NCBI RefSeq assembly: GCF_011405655.1
Contig: NZ_AP022829.1
Span: 2,713,001-2,777,000, forward strand
Direction: 5' to 3'
Length of the DNA: 64,000 nucleotides
DNA from: Adlercreutzia hattorii
GTDB lineage: Bacteria > Actinomycetota > Coriobacteriia > Coriobacteriales > Eggerthellaceae
The position numbers and the translations under genes were made by a program. Positions within the stretch are counted from its first letter, which is position 1. Each line of letters starts with the position of its first letter. The notes under the pieces are model-generated. The model made no database searches and was not told the origin of the DNA. It saw nothing but the letters and a program-made list of their open reading frames with translations. Below are positions 9,145 to 16,930 of the stretch, one piece after another.

Positions 9145-9169
9145 AGGCAGCGCACGACAACGGCTGCCT
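9145..9169. promoter_or_regulatory. Inverted repeat in the leader of the flavoprotein gene
   Basis: AGGCAGC and GCTGCCT are separated by 11 nt, ending 27 bp before the ATG at 9197. It may be an operator or an RNA hairpin just upstream of the AGGAGGG ribosome site. It does not match the TAC[C/T]CA-N5-TG[A/G]GTA palindromes found near the other two LuxR genes. Confidence 0.35.
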
Positions 9170-9196
9170 ACCACGCTAACTTTAGGAGGGTTCAGC

Positions 9197-10774
9197 ATGC
9201 GTTCCATCAATCTTTCTCGCCGATCGTTTCTCTCGGGAGCTGCCGCAGCAAGCGCGCTGGGGGTCATGGCCCTGAGCGGATGCGCGCCCCAGGCAGAACC
9301 CGCAAAGGAGGTCGCCGAAACAGGAACTGCGCCGAAGGAAGTCGTCGAGACCATCGACACCGACCTCCTCATCGTCGGCCTCGGCGGCTCGGGGCTTGCT
9401 TGCGCTGTTCAAGCGGCACTCGACGACACCAACTGCCTGGTCATCGAGAAGAACGCCGAATCAGGCGGAAACGCCCTGGGCGTCGAGGGCATGTTCGCCA
9501 TCAATTCTTCCATGCAGAAAGCCGCAGGGATCGAAGAGATCACTCCCGCTGAAGTCATTGCCGCTCAGATGGAGATGCTGCAGTACCGGCCCAACGGCGC
9601 CGAGTGGGTCGAATTCTGCGAAAGCTCGGCGGCCAACATCGACTGGTGCCTGGAGCAGGGGGTGGAGTACAACGGAACGGTGGATAACTATTACACGGGC
9701 CTTCTGCATACCTTCCATTGGTTCAAGGAAGGCAGCTGCTCCAAGGGCTACGTGCCCCAGATGACTAAGCGGGCCGAGGAACTGGGGGTAGAGGTTCGCT
9801 ACAATACGACAGCGAATGAACTCATACTAGATGATAGCGGCGCGGTTTGCGGCTTGTACGCCATTGGTCAAGATGGTGAAATTCTCATCAATGCGAAAGC
9901 CGTCATCTTGGCTACGGGTGGTTTTTGCGGCAACCCCGACATCATCAAGCGCCAAGGGTGGAACACCGACGACATGGTTTGCCTGGGCCTGAATGGAACG
10001 GGCGATGGATTCAATATGGCTACTGCGGTTGGGGCAATCGACGACCTTGCCAACGCTTCGCAGAGTATTTGCCCCACTATCCCCGCCTTCCCCGTCACTG
10101 ATTACAAGGCCGATCCGTACAACCCTATCAACGGGTTGGGCGGTATCGCAACGGGCGGCCCCATTATGTGGGTCAACGAGACCGGTGATCGATTCGTGCG
10201 TGAGGACACCACTTCGGTAATGGCTCCCTCCTCGGCCAGTATCGCCACAAAGCGCAATGCGGCGACCTACTGCGTCTTCGACCAGAACATTTACGACACG
10301 TTCTTCGGCACGACGCCCGAGGCGCAGGCCATGTTCGAAGAGTCCATAACATCCGACAACGGATACAGCCTCTACTCTTCCAACGATCTGGCCGACCTCG
10401 CCCAGCATTTCGACATGGATCCGGAGAACTTCAAAAACGCCGTGGCCCGCTATAACGAAAGCTGCAAGGCGGGAGCCGATAAGGACTTCCTCAAAGATCC
10501 CTCCCTCCTGATTCCCGTAGAGCAGCCCCCGTTCTACATCGGCCGCATGAGTTATGTGTTCTACTTCGCCACGGGCGGTTTGAAAGTGGATAAGTTCCAG
10601 CGCGTTTGGGACATCGACAAGCAGCCCATCCCCGGCCTGTACGCTATTGGCAACGAGGGCAACAACCACTACGCGAGCGTGTACACCATCAACATTCCGG
10701 GTACCGCCTTCGGCCATCAAGTGAACTCCGGACGCGTTGCGGCGCAGCAAGCGGCCAAGTACATCAACAGCTAG
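9197..10774 (+). CDS. Exported FAD-binding fumarate reductase-like flavoprotein
   Basis: A protein of 525 aa of the FAD_binding_2 family (fumarate reductase, urocanate reductase, flavocytochrome c flavin domain). It reduces an unsaturated organic acceptor outside the cytoplasm; the substrate is unknown. The N-terminus has a Tat motif SRRSFLSG and a lipobox LSGC (Cys29). The FAD nucleotide-binding loop VGLGGSGLA is at 60-68. The C-terminal end (GNEGNNHYASVYTINIPGTA..GHQVNSGR) is the usual FAD/active-site region. There is no haem motif and no FMN-binding domain, so electrons must come from a separate partner. The start at 9197 has AGGAGGG upstream. It converges on a membrane LuxR gene that may control it. 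Confidence 0.92.
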   Translation: MRSINLSRRSFLSGAAAASALGVMALSGCAPQAEPAKEVAETGTAPKEVVETIDTDLLIVGLGGSGLACAVQAALDDTNCLVIEKNAESGGNALGVEGMFAINSSMQKAAGIEEITPAEVIAAQMEMLQYRPNGAEWVEFCESSAANIDWCLEQGVEYNGTVDNYYTGLLHTFHWFKEGSCSKGYVPQMTKRAEELGVEVRYNTTANELILDDSGAVCGLYAIGQDGEILINAKAVILATGGFCGNPDIIKRQGWNTDDMVCLGLNGTGDGFNMATAVGAIDDLANASQSICPTIPAFPVTDYKADPYNPINGLGGIATGGPIMWVNETGDRFVREDTTSVMAPSSASIATKRNAATYCVFDQNIYDTFFGTTPEAQAMFEESITSDNGYSLYSSNDLADLAQHFDMDPENFKNAVARYNESCKAGADKDFLKDPSLLIPVEQPPFYIGRMSYVFYFATGGLKVDKFQRVWDIDKQPIPGLYAIGNEGNNHYASVYTINIPGTAFGHQVNSGRVAAQQAAKYINS

Positions 10775-10815
10775 CCGCCCGATAAGCACCCGACGGCAAA
10801 TCGCCCTCCCCTCTC

Positions 10816-10857
10816 GCCCGCGACCGAGCCCTTCCCTCCCACGGCCTGGTCGCGGGC
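10816..10857. terminator. Bidirectional hairpin terminator
   Basis: A perfect 10-bp GC-rich stem GCCCGCGACC / GGTCGCGGGC at 10816-10825 and 10848-10857, followed on the + strand by CTTTACTCTT. It lies between the convergent flavoprotein and LuxR stops; the LuxR stop begins only 3 nt away. Confidence 0.75.
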
Positions 10858-10859
10858 CT

Positions 10860-12287
10860 TTACTCTTCGAAAGAAGAGGCCCTTTCGCGAACGAGTTCGA
10901 TCAGCTCTTCCTTTGAGTGAATACCGAGCTTCGTATAGATGTGACTCACATGAGTTTTCACCGTTTGGTCGGATACGCAAAGCTCGTCAGCGATTTGCTT
11001 CCGCTTTTTGCCTTCAGCAAGGCAAAGCGCTATCTCCATCTCCCGCGATGTGAGGCCCGCGTCCAATGCCAGATATTGCACGGCAAATTCCTGGGGCGTG
11101 GCCGTACTCGTATCGGTGCTGGGACGAACGACGCCCCAGCCAAACCGTACGTTTCTGATCCCCGAAAGACCGAGAGATCCAATGAGAAGCACAAAGATGG
11201 CACAGGCGGCAACATCGCCGATCGGCGCCTCCAGCCAAAGGGATAGCGTCGTTGCCCCAGCACCTATCACCTGGCCCCCTACGAAAAACAACGTCGTCAG
11301 CGAAATGACCCACGGCGCCGGCAAATCGAACTGCTTCGAGAGATACGAGCAGACTCCGCACATAATAAGATGGAGGAACGCATAGCCAGCCGCAACAATA
11401 CCTACGCCCAAAACGGACGCTTCGGCGCAAACGCAAATGAGAAGCATCCCGAAAGCCATGGCAGGAAATGCCCGGTGGTAAATGAGGTGGTTGAAGTCCG
11501 TTTGCGCAGCCACCATCATGACGCCTAGGACGACCGCCGCTATTCCGTAGCACACCCCGTTAAAGGCAATGTGCGAGCCTTCGACGCCAAGCGCCGAATA
11601 AGCAACGATATAAAACCCGAAAACAGCCCCATGCAGCGCTGATGTTGCTAAAAGCTTGTGCGGCCATGCGGTATTTTTATTAAGCCCGCGCATAAAGACC
11701 TGCCTCAGAGGCATCCCTTTGAAAACCAGCAAGTTAACGGGGATCATCGCCAGCGGAACAAAAAGGCGAGCAATGTCTTTGCCCCATACTCCCATAAAGC
11801 CCAAGGCAACCATAAGCGTTGCCGCGACAAGCATTCCGGCAACAGAAACAAGCAAAGTGTTTCGCGCACCGATTTGAGCGACAATCGAAGCCGTCATGAC
11901 CACAATCAGGGTTGTGCCGAGACACATCAGAATCGACCCGACGTAGGCGACCCTGGAAACAGATCCAAAGAAATCGGTGTTCCACGAAGATGCGATATCT
12001 ATCGTTACACCTGCTGCCATAACAAGGCACACAAGAACGAGGAATCTTCTCCGCAGAAAAAGAGACGCGATTTTGCGGTACCACAGAACGGCAACGAGGT
12101 ACCCCAGGGCGTAGCAGAAAGCGACAACGATCCAAGGGGCCACGAGGCCGGGTTCAAAAGTCCCGTCGACAGCGAAGTCAGGCACCTGAAAGGTAATCCC
12201 CAGCCAGAGAAAGAACAGTGCGACCGAGGCGACAATGGCAGTGTTATCTCGAAGAACCCCCACGTACGTTTTGATGCGATCCCTCAT
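10860..12287 (-). CDS. LuxR-family regulator with polytopic membrane sensor domain
   Basis: A regulator of 475 aa. About 390 residues of membrane segments (roughly ten to twelve helices) are followed by a C-terminal LuxR helix-turn-helix (about 410-470: LTSREMEIALCLAEGKKRKQ, then SDQTVKTHVSHIYTKL). This architecture is greatly expanded in Eggerthellaceae, where such regulators sit beside exported reductases and respond to their substrates. The start at 12287 has AAGAGG 6 nt upstream; the in-frame extension to 12359 has no ribosome site. The gene converges on the exported flavoprotein at 9197-10774, its likely target. The membrane part resembles MFS-type helices but the sensing mode is not visible. 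Confidence 0.9.
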   Translation of the reverse strand: MRDRIKTYVGVLRDNTAIVASVALFFLWLGITFQVPDFAVDGTFEPGLVAPWIVVAFCYALGYLVAVLWYRKIASLFLRRRFLVLVCLVMAAGVTIDIASSWNTDFFGSVSRVAYVGSILMCLGTTLIVVMTASIVAQIGARNTLLVSVAGMLVAATLMVALGFMGVWGKDIARLFVPLAMIPVNLLVFKGMPLRQVFMRGLNKNTAWPHKLLATSALHGAVFGFYIVAYSALGVEGSHIAFNGVCYGIAAVVLGVMMVAAQTDFNHLIYHRAFPAMAFGMLLICVCAEASVLGVGIVAAGYAFLHLIMCGVCSYLSKQFDLPAPWVISLTTLFFVGGQVIGAGATTLSLWLEAPIGDVAACAIFVLLIGSLGLSGIRNVRFGWGVVRPSTDTSTATPQEFAVQYLALDAGLTSREMEIALCLAEGKKRKQIADELCVSDQTVKTHVSHIYTKLGIHSKEELIELVRERASSFEE

Positions 12288-12506
12288 TTGCTCCCTCTTT
12301 GCCGTGCACGATATTCTTTCCACGGTTCGACACTGCAGATACTGGCGCATAGTCGGCATTTTGGCTGACCAGACCGCCTTCAGCGGAAACGTCTCGCCCC
12401 ATTATACTGGCAACAACACAGAGTAAGCTCGATGAGCCTTGAGCGCTTTCACAGCATCGACTCTTTTGAGGCCCTTTCGAAAAGCCGCAAAAGGACGCGC
12501 CAATGT

Positions 12507-12536
12507 GCGCAAACCTGCGCGAACCTGCGCAAATCA
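12507..12536. repeat. Three 10-bp direct repeats upstream of tRNA-Ser promoter
   Basis: TGCGCAAACC, TGCGCGAACC and TGCGCAAATC follow one another without gaps and end 33 bp before the -35 box. The period is one helical turn, so a protein could bind the same face three times. Confidence 0.6.
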
Positions 12537-12569
12537 GCAGGATTCTTTGAGCAACGAGGAATATTTTCA

Positions 12570-12598
12570 TTGCAGAAACCGGAGCGCTCGGGTAAGAT
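12570..12598 (+). promoter_or_regulatory. Promoter of tRNA-Ser(GCT)
   Basis: The -35 box TTGCAG at 12570-12575, a 17-bp spacer and the -10 box TAAGAT at 12593-12598 put the start near 12605, about 6 nt before the mature tRNA. Confidence 0.8.
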
Positions 12599-12610
12599 GC
12601 ATTGTTACGC

Positions 12611-12701
12611 GGAGGAGTGACCGAGAGGCCGAAGGTGCTCGCCTGCTAAGTGAGTATGCCCCACAAGGGCATCTAGGGTTCGAATCCCTACTCCTCCGCC
12701 A
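12611..12701 (+). tRNA. tRNA-Ser(GCT)
   Basis: The acceptor arms GGAGGAG / CTCCTCC pair, the anticodon stem CTCGC/GTGAG encloses the loop CTGCTAA with anticodon GCT, and a long variable arm and GGTTCGAATCC T-loop are present. Discriminator G and an encoded CCA end it at 12701. It reads AGC and AGT codons. Confidence 0.95.
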
Positions 12702-12716
12702 CTTTGCCTTTTCTCG

Positions 12717-12739
12717 AACTCCCTACAGGGAGTTTTTTA
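12717..12739 (+). terminator. Terminator of tRNA-Ser(GCT)
   Basis: AACTCCC, loop TACA, GGGAGTT, then a run of T. The T-tract overlaps the last codon of the convergent gene ending at 12737. Confidence 0.85.
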
Positions 12740-13099
12740 TTTCCCCCATGGCCAGCGACGGCGGGTGGTGGCGGCGAGGCGCTTTTTGCGGTAGTTGGGG
12801 TTGTGCTTGAGAAAGCGCCAGTTGGCGATGCGGGTGATGAGGAGGCCGACAAGACCCACGATCATGAAGCTGAGCGAGAGGTCGAGCACCGCCGGAGCAT
12901 CGTCGAAAAAGGCGTACACCGACACCAGGGCGAAAAAGCCGACGACGACGCCGTTGAACCAGGTGAAGATTTTGATGAGCACCTCTTTGGCGCGAGCCGG
13001 AGAATGGCGGTACGTGACCACCACGTAGATGAGCCCCGCCGCCACCGCCATGACGATGAGCAAAGGGACGACGCGGGACAGGCGAGCGAGAAAACCCAT
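12737..13099 (-). CDS. Small membrane protein of unknown function
   Basis: A protein of 120 aa with three to four hydrophobic segments (LLIVMAVAAGLIYVVVTY, then GVVVGFFALVSVYAFF, then SFMIVGLVGLLITRIANW) and a strongly basic C-terminus ending RRRWPWGK. I recognise no family. The start at 13099 lies 2 nt past the ispE stop, so it is translated as part of the ispE transcript. The longer frame running through ispE is out of frame with that gene and is not real. Its role is unknown; the coupling to an essential isoprenoid gene suggests a housekeeping membrane function but does not prove it. Confidence 0.8.
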   Translation of the reverse strand: MGFLARLSRVVPLLIVMAVAAGLIYVVVTYRHSPARAKEVLIKIFTWFNGVVVGFFALVSVYAFFDDAPAVLDLSLSFMIVGLVGLLITRIANWRFLKHNPNYRKKRLAATTRRRWPWGK

Positions 13100-13101
13100 G
13101 A

Positions 13102-14166
13102 TTACCGCCCTGGAACGACGGCGGCGCGCAAGCCGGAGAGGCTCGTCGGGCGCGCCCACCAGCCGTGAGCCGTGGCAGCCGTGGCGATGCGGCTGGCCCC
13201 GGCAAACGTGTCCACCAGCGCGAAAGTGGCCGAACCGCTGCCCGAGAGGAGCACGCTTTCGCTGCCCGCCTGTTCCGCGAGCCATTCGCGAATGGAGGGC
13301 AGCTCGGGCAACAGGGCCTCGGCCGCCGGCGCGAGGTTGTTGGCGAGAACCACGTCGTCGGCGCGAGTAGCGGCGAGGTCGCAAACGAGCACGTCTTGGG
13401 GCACGGGGCGCGGCGCAGCGTCAAAGCGCTTATAGGCCTCGGCGGTGCAGACGCCCTCTGCTGGTTTCACCAGCACCACGGAGCGCCGCGACGTTTCCAG
13501 ACGGCGTTGCAAAACCTCGCCCACACCGCCGAGCAAGGCACAACCCCCGTGGAGGAAAAACGCCACGTCAGCCCCAAGCGACCGGGCAACGTCGGCCACG
13601 CGCTCGTCATCGGCCGCAAGGCCCCACGCCTTCGCGAGGCCCACGAGCACCGCCGCCGCGTTCGACGAGCCGCCGCCCAAGCCGCCCTGGGCCGGGATGT
13701 GCTTTTCGATGCGCAGCTGGATGGCCTCGGGAAGATCGCGGCCCACCGCCCGGGACAGGCGATCAGCAGCTTTGAAGGCGAGGTTGTCGGCCGCCGGCAC
13801 AGCGAGGTCTTGGCCCGTGCGGTCGGCCAAGTCGATGGTCATGACAAGGTTGTCCGCCGGGCCGCCCACGGCAACGTCCTCGCGGGACGCCCCTTCGGCG
13901 GTGCGCTTCGCCAGCTCATCGGCCGAGATATCTTCTGCGCACAGGTACAACGTATCATGCAGCGCGAGCGCGTGCATGATGGTGTCGGCATCGTGGTAGC
14001 CGTCCTCGCGGCGCGCCCCAATGGCCAAAAGCAGATTCACCTTCGCCGGCGACACCAGCTTCATCGTGTTCGGCCCCATGAAAGCAGCCGCCGACCACTG
14101 GGCCTCCCGGGCCGCCGCCAGCAGGTTCACTTCCGCCTCGCGATTGCGCTGGGCGTTCTCGGTCAT
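13102..14166 (-). CDS. ispE: 4-diphosphocytidyl-2-C-methyl-D-erythritol kinase
   Basis: A GHMP-family kinase of 354 aa that phosphorylates CDP-methylerythritol in the MEP pathway, the source of isoprenoids including the menaquinone side chain. The substrate motif SPAKVNLLLAIGARREDGYH near the N-terminus and the ATP-binding loop PAQGGLGGGSSNAAA are both intact, and a C-terminal GSGSATFA segment matches the family. About 35 residues precede the usual start of the domain, and the protein is longer than typical IspE (about 290-310 aa). The start at 14166 has AAGGAAC upstream. A small membrane-protein gene follows it. Confidence 0.95.
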   Translation of the reverse strand: MTENAQRNREAEVNLLAAAREAQWSAAAFMGPNTMKLVSPAKVNLLLAIGARREDGYHDADTIMHALALHDTLYLCAEDISADELAKRTAEGASREDVAVGGPADNLVMTIDLADRTGQDLAVPAADNLAFKAADRLSRAVGRDLPEAIQLRIEKHIPAQGGLGGGSSNAAAVLVGLAKAWGLAADDERVADVARSLGADVAFFLHGGCALLGGVGEVLQRRLETSRRSVVLVKPAEGVCTAEAYKRFDAAPRPVPQDVLVCDLAATRADDVVLANNLAPAAEALLPELPSIREWLAEQAGSESVLLSGSGSATFALVDTFAGASRIATAATAHGWWARPTSLSGLRAAVVPGR

Positions 14167-14232
14167 TCGCGTTCCTTTCCGTAGTCGGCCGCTTGCCGCT
14201 CCCTAGGCGTTCGTCATTCGTTCGTGGGAAAA

Positions 14233-14238
14233 ATTATA
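14233..14238 (-). promoter_or_regulatory. -10 box TATAAT upstream of ispE
   Basis: On the minus strand a perfect TATAAT lies 66 nt before the ispE ATG. No good -35 hexamer is seen at 16-18 bp, so the call rests on the -10 alone. Confidence 0.45.
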
Positions 14239-14338
14239 GCGAATGGGAAAGCGACGCCTGAGAGAGTCACCAGCGCTCTTTCAAATCTCCGCCAGGAATA
14301 GAGACAGGTCAGAAATCCAGTTGACCAAAACTGGAAAC

Positions 14339-15619
14339 CTATGGTCTCAAGCATCCAATGGGCACCACGCAGACACCATCTTCACGACGATAGCCGTACT
14401 CGGTGGCGGTGATAACGAGCTTCACGTCGGGAAGACGTAATGGAACTTGCTCCTCCTTTTTGTTGCGCTCGGAAACAAGCCGCTCAATTTCAAGAAGATG
14501 CTTTGCGCCTTCATCAATTTCACTTTCGCCCAGCTTGAATTCAACAAGCGCATACCGCCCATCGTCAAGATGGAGCACCGCATCGGCCTCCAATCCGTAC
14601 CGGTCGCGATAGTACGACAACTCGCCCCCGAGCGCCGAGGAATATGCCTTCAGATCCCTCATGCAGAGCGACTCAAAGAGGAAGCCTAACGTTTTGAAAT
14701 CCTCGTTGAAATACGCTGGACTCAGTCCAAGCGCGGCGACGGCAACTGACGGGTCTACCATGTTTCGCTTTCTCGAAGCCCGTATTGCCGTTTTGGATCT
14801 AATGGCCGGGCACCAGGCAAGAACGTCCTCAACAATGTAGAGTTTTTCGAGCGCTTCAAGATAATCGTAGAACGTCGACTCAGACAGCTCCGTCGTTGCT
14901 CGCACGTCGCGGTAGATCGTCTTCGTCTCTGCTAAAGTGCATAGATTGCGTGCGTAGGAGCGCAGAATCGCTTCAGCCCAGCGCGGATTTCTCTTTTGTC
15001 CATCTATGTCAGACATATCAACAAAGCATGTTTGGCGAAAGAGATCCTTGGCCACTGCTAGCTGCGAACGCAAGGAGGTGTTGTTGATGGCGTGCGGCCA
15101 TCCTCCTCGGCATATCGCCACGATCAACTCATCGATGGAAAGCTTCGAGGTGCAGCCGTCATAACTCGTCGAATCATCAAAGAGCGCTTTAAGAGATACG
15201 GAGCCCTCTGACTCGCCGCTCTCGAAAAGGCTCATCGGCTGCATCTTCAACGTTGAGATGCGCAAAGTACCCGTATGCGGGGTGTCCACCTCTTGCGACG
15301 TCGATCCAGTGAGAATATAGAGCCCGTTCTTTTGCTCATCATCCACCGACTTGCGAACAGCGCCCCATAGTTTCGGCGCATCTTGCCACTCGTCGAAGAG
15401 CCTCGGCTTCGGGCCCTCCAGCAGCCGCGAAGGCTGCGTTGCCGCTACAGCAAGGTAATTGTCGCGCTTATCCTCATCTTGCAGCTCCACGACACTGGCG
15501 GCTTTCTGCTTCGCTGTGGTAGTTTTACCGCAGCCCTTAGGGCCCACAATAAGCGTTGCACCGAAAGATTCCAGACGAAACTCAAGCTCTCGATCGGCAA
15601 TGCGATTGCGATACTGCAC
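14339..15619 (-). CDS. AAA-type ATPase with DUF4143 domain
   Basis: A protein of 426 aa. A P-loop GPKGCGKT (26-33) sits in an AAA_14-type domain, with a Walker-B-like RLFDEWQDAP and a sensor segment LTGSTSQE. The C-terminal half has the DUF4143 fold, including a nuclease-like core (ALVEFKLGESEIDEG). Such proteins are widespread and patchily distributed, and their function is unsettled. The start is GTG at 15619 with GGGAG 9 nt upstream. The gene is visibly less GC-biased than its neighbours and stands alone, which suggests horizontal gain. It ends 172 bp from ispE and shares no operon with it. Confidence 0.88.
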   Translation of the reverse strand: MQYRNRIADRELEFRLESFGATLIVGPKGCGKTTTAKQKAASVVELQDEDKRDNYLAVAATQPSRLLEGPKPRLFDEWQDAPKLWGAVRKSVDDEQKNGLYILTGSTSQEVDTPHTGTLRISTLKMQPMSLFESGESEGSVSLKALFDDSTSYDGCTSKLSIDELIVAICRGGWPHAINNTSLRSQLAVAKDLFRQTCFVDMSDIDGQKRNPRWAEAILRSYARNLCTLAETKTIYRDVRATTELSESTFYDYLEALEKLYIVEDVLAWCPAIRSKTAIRASRKRNMVDPSVAVAALGLSPAYFNEDFKTLGFLFESLCMRDLKAYSSALGGELSYYRDRYGLEADAVLHLDDGRYALVEFKLGESEIDEGAKHLLEIERLVSERNKKEEQVPLRLPDVKLVITATEYGYRREDGVCVVPIGCLRP

Positions 15620-15778
15620 TGTCGCTTACTCCCTTCTCAGAGCTTATCCGATTTCATTATCTACATCGTATTTTACACTGATTTGCGATATTCTGTTGGA
15701 GAGATTTGCGCTCAAATTTTAGATACATTTGCGCCGGAGAGATAAATGGGTTGACTCGTAGGCGAGACCGGCCACGCC

Positions 15779-16318
15779 TCATCCAAGATTTGACATCGGC
15801 TTCTTGCGCCGGGCGCGGAAGAAGTCACGCAGCAGGGCCACGCACTCTTCCTCCCGCACGCCACCGGTCACTTCGAACTGGTGGTTCAGGCGCCCATCGG
15901 CGTGAATGTCGTACAGCGTGCCCACCGCACCCGCCTTCTGGTCGGGCGCACCGTACACGCAGCGGGCAATGCGCGCCTGGTGCATGAGACCGGCGCACAT
16001 GATGCAGGGTTCCAGCGTGACGTAGACGGTGCAATCGGTTAGACGCCAGGCGTCCAGCACGCGGGCCGCCTCCTTCATGGCGAGGAACTCCGCATGCCCC
16101 GCCGGGTCGCGGTCGGCCTCGCGGCGATTGCGGCCCCGAGCGATGACGCGCGGTTCGGCCAACGGTCGTCGCGTGCCGCGGTCGATGGGCTCGTACACCA
16201 CGACAGCCCCGATGGGCACCTCCCCCGCCGCGCCCGCAGCCCGCGCCTCTTCCAAGGCCAGCGCCATATACTGCGCGTCCAGCGCCTGTTGCTCTTCGGG
16301 TGTGCGATGTTCGTTCAT
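15779..16318 (-). CDS. tadA: tRNA-specific adenosine deaminase
   Basis: A zinc deaminase of 179 aa that converts A34 to inosine in tRNA-Arg(ACG). Zinc and catalytic residues are visible: His75 and Glu77 in GHAEFLAM, and Cys105/Cys108 in TLEPCIMC. An insertion of about 13 residues (GTRRPLAEPR region) follows the first strand. The ATG at 16318 is chosen because the domain begins just after it and a TATAAT ends 7 nt upstream, so the message may be leaderless; a TTG 51 nt further upstream is an alternative. Its substrate tRNA-Arg(ACG) is encoded 2.2 kb away at 18527. Confidence 0.94.
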   Translation of the reverse strand: MNEHRTPEEQQALDAQYMALALEEARAAGAAGEVPIGAVVVYEPIDRGTRRPLAEPRVIARGRNRREADRDPAGHAEFLAMKEAARVLDAWRLTDCTVYVTLEPCIMCAGLMHQARIARCVYGAPDQKAGAVGTLYDIHADGRLNHQFEVTGGVREEECVALLRDFFRARRKKPMSNLG

Positions 16319-16325
16319 GAGGGGA

Positions 16326-16331
16326 ATTATA
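16326..16331 (-). promoter_or_regulatory. -10 box placing tadA transcription start at its ATG
   Basis: TATAAT on the minus strand with 7 nt between it and the ATG at 16318. No GGAG-like ribosome site lies in that gap. A consensus -35 is not visible. Confidence 0.5.
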
Positions 16332-16452
16332 AGCGGTGCCGCGCAAACAACCGCCGCGCGACGCGGCAAAGCAGGCGATTCCCCATAATCGCAGCGGAAT
16401 GTGGTATCCTGTGCGTCGCGTTCGCCGCACAGCGGCGACAGCCCGATGATGC

Positions 16453-16540
16453 GGAGGCGTGTCCGAGTGGCTTAAGGAAGCAGTCTTGAAAACTGTCGTG
16501 CCGAAAGGTACCGTGGGTTCAAATCCTACCGCCTCCGCCA
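16453..16540 (+). tRNA. tRNA-Ser(TGA)
   Basis: Acceptor arms GGAGGCG / CGCCTCC, anticodon stem GCAGT/ACTGT with loop CTTGAAA (anticodon TGA), a long variable arm, GGTTCAAATCC T-arm, discriminator G and encoded CCA. It reads TCA and other TCN codons. Confidence 0.95.
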
Positions 16541-16548
16541 GAACCTCC

Positions 16549-16574
16549 AAGGCCCGACTCGCTCGGGCCTTTTT
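16549..16574 (+). terminator. Terminator of tRNA-Ser(TGA)
   Basis: AAGGCCCGA, a 5-nt loop, TCGGGCCTT and a T run. Confidence 0.85.
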
Positions 16575-16791
16575 CAAATCTCGACCCTTGTCGGTGACAA
16601 AACAAGACCCTCCTGTGCACATTTATGGACTTATATAGACATTCAGAAAGCCTGCTAAGATCCTAGTCAGGAGATGCGGGAATGCCACATTTGCATTTTG
16701 CCTGGTCAGACCCATCATGCTTTGCGTGACGAGTTGGCGCGCGCTACGAAACGGAAGACCGATGCCTATATAAATCCAAAAACGCGCACGA

Positions 16792-16930
16792 AACAGGGAT
16801 GTTTTGTCACCAGGCTAGCAGTGCTGCCGCGTCCGACCCCCATCGCCGCTCGACCGGCGCAAAACCGGGCGTTCTGTCACCGGGTATACCAGCCTTGCCG
16901 GCTCCGATCCCTACCGCCGCTCGATCGGGA
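16792..16930. repeat. Imperfect duplication of the citrate synthase 3' end
   Basis: Two copies about 70 bp apart. Copy 1 (about 16792-16857) matches copy 2 (about 16862-16927) at roughly three bases in four, sharing GTTNTGTCACC, a GCTGCC/TTGCCG block and CCGCTCGANCGG. Copy 2 covers the last codons and stop of the citrate synthase gene (stop at 16911). The remaining 16575-16791 has no gene or other structure I can identify. Confidence 0.55.

Larger units (their letters stand above)
12288..12610. other. Intergenic region: LuxR upstream sequence and tRNA-Ser leader
   Basis: No gene is supported in this 323-bp stretch; the short open frames here have no ribosome site and poor composition. It holds the upstream region of the LuxR gene, a triplet of 10-bp direct repeats (12507-12536) and the tRNA-Ser promoter (12570-12598). 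Confidence 0.7.

Noticed and set aside
12432-12620. Short + strand gene upstream of tRNA-Ser(GCT)
   Set aside because: It would overlap the tRNA promoter and the tRNA itself and has no ribosome site.
15706-15987. Small + strand gene between the DUF4143 ATPase and tadA
   Set aside because: It lies mainly opposite tadA and has Arg/Pro-biased shadow composition.
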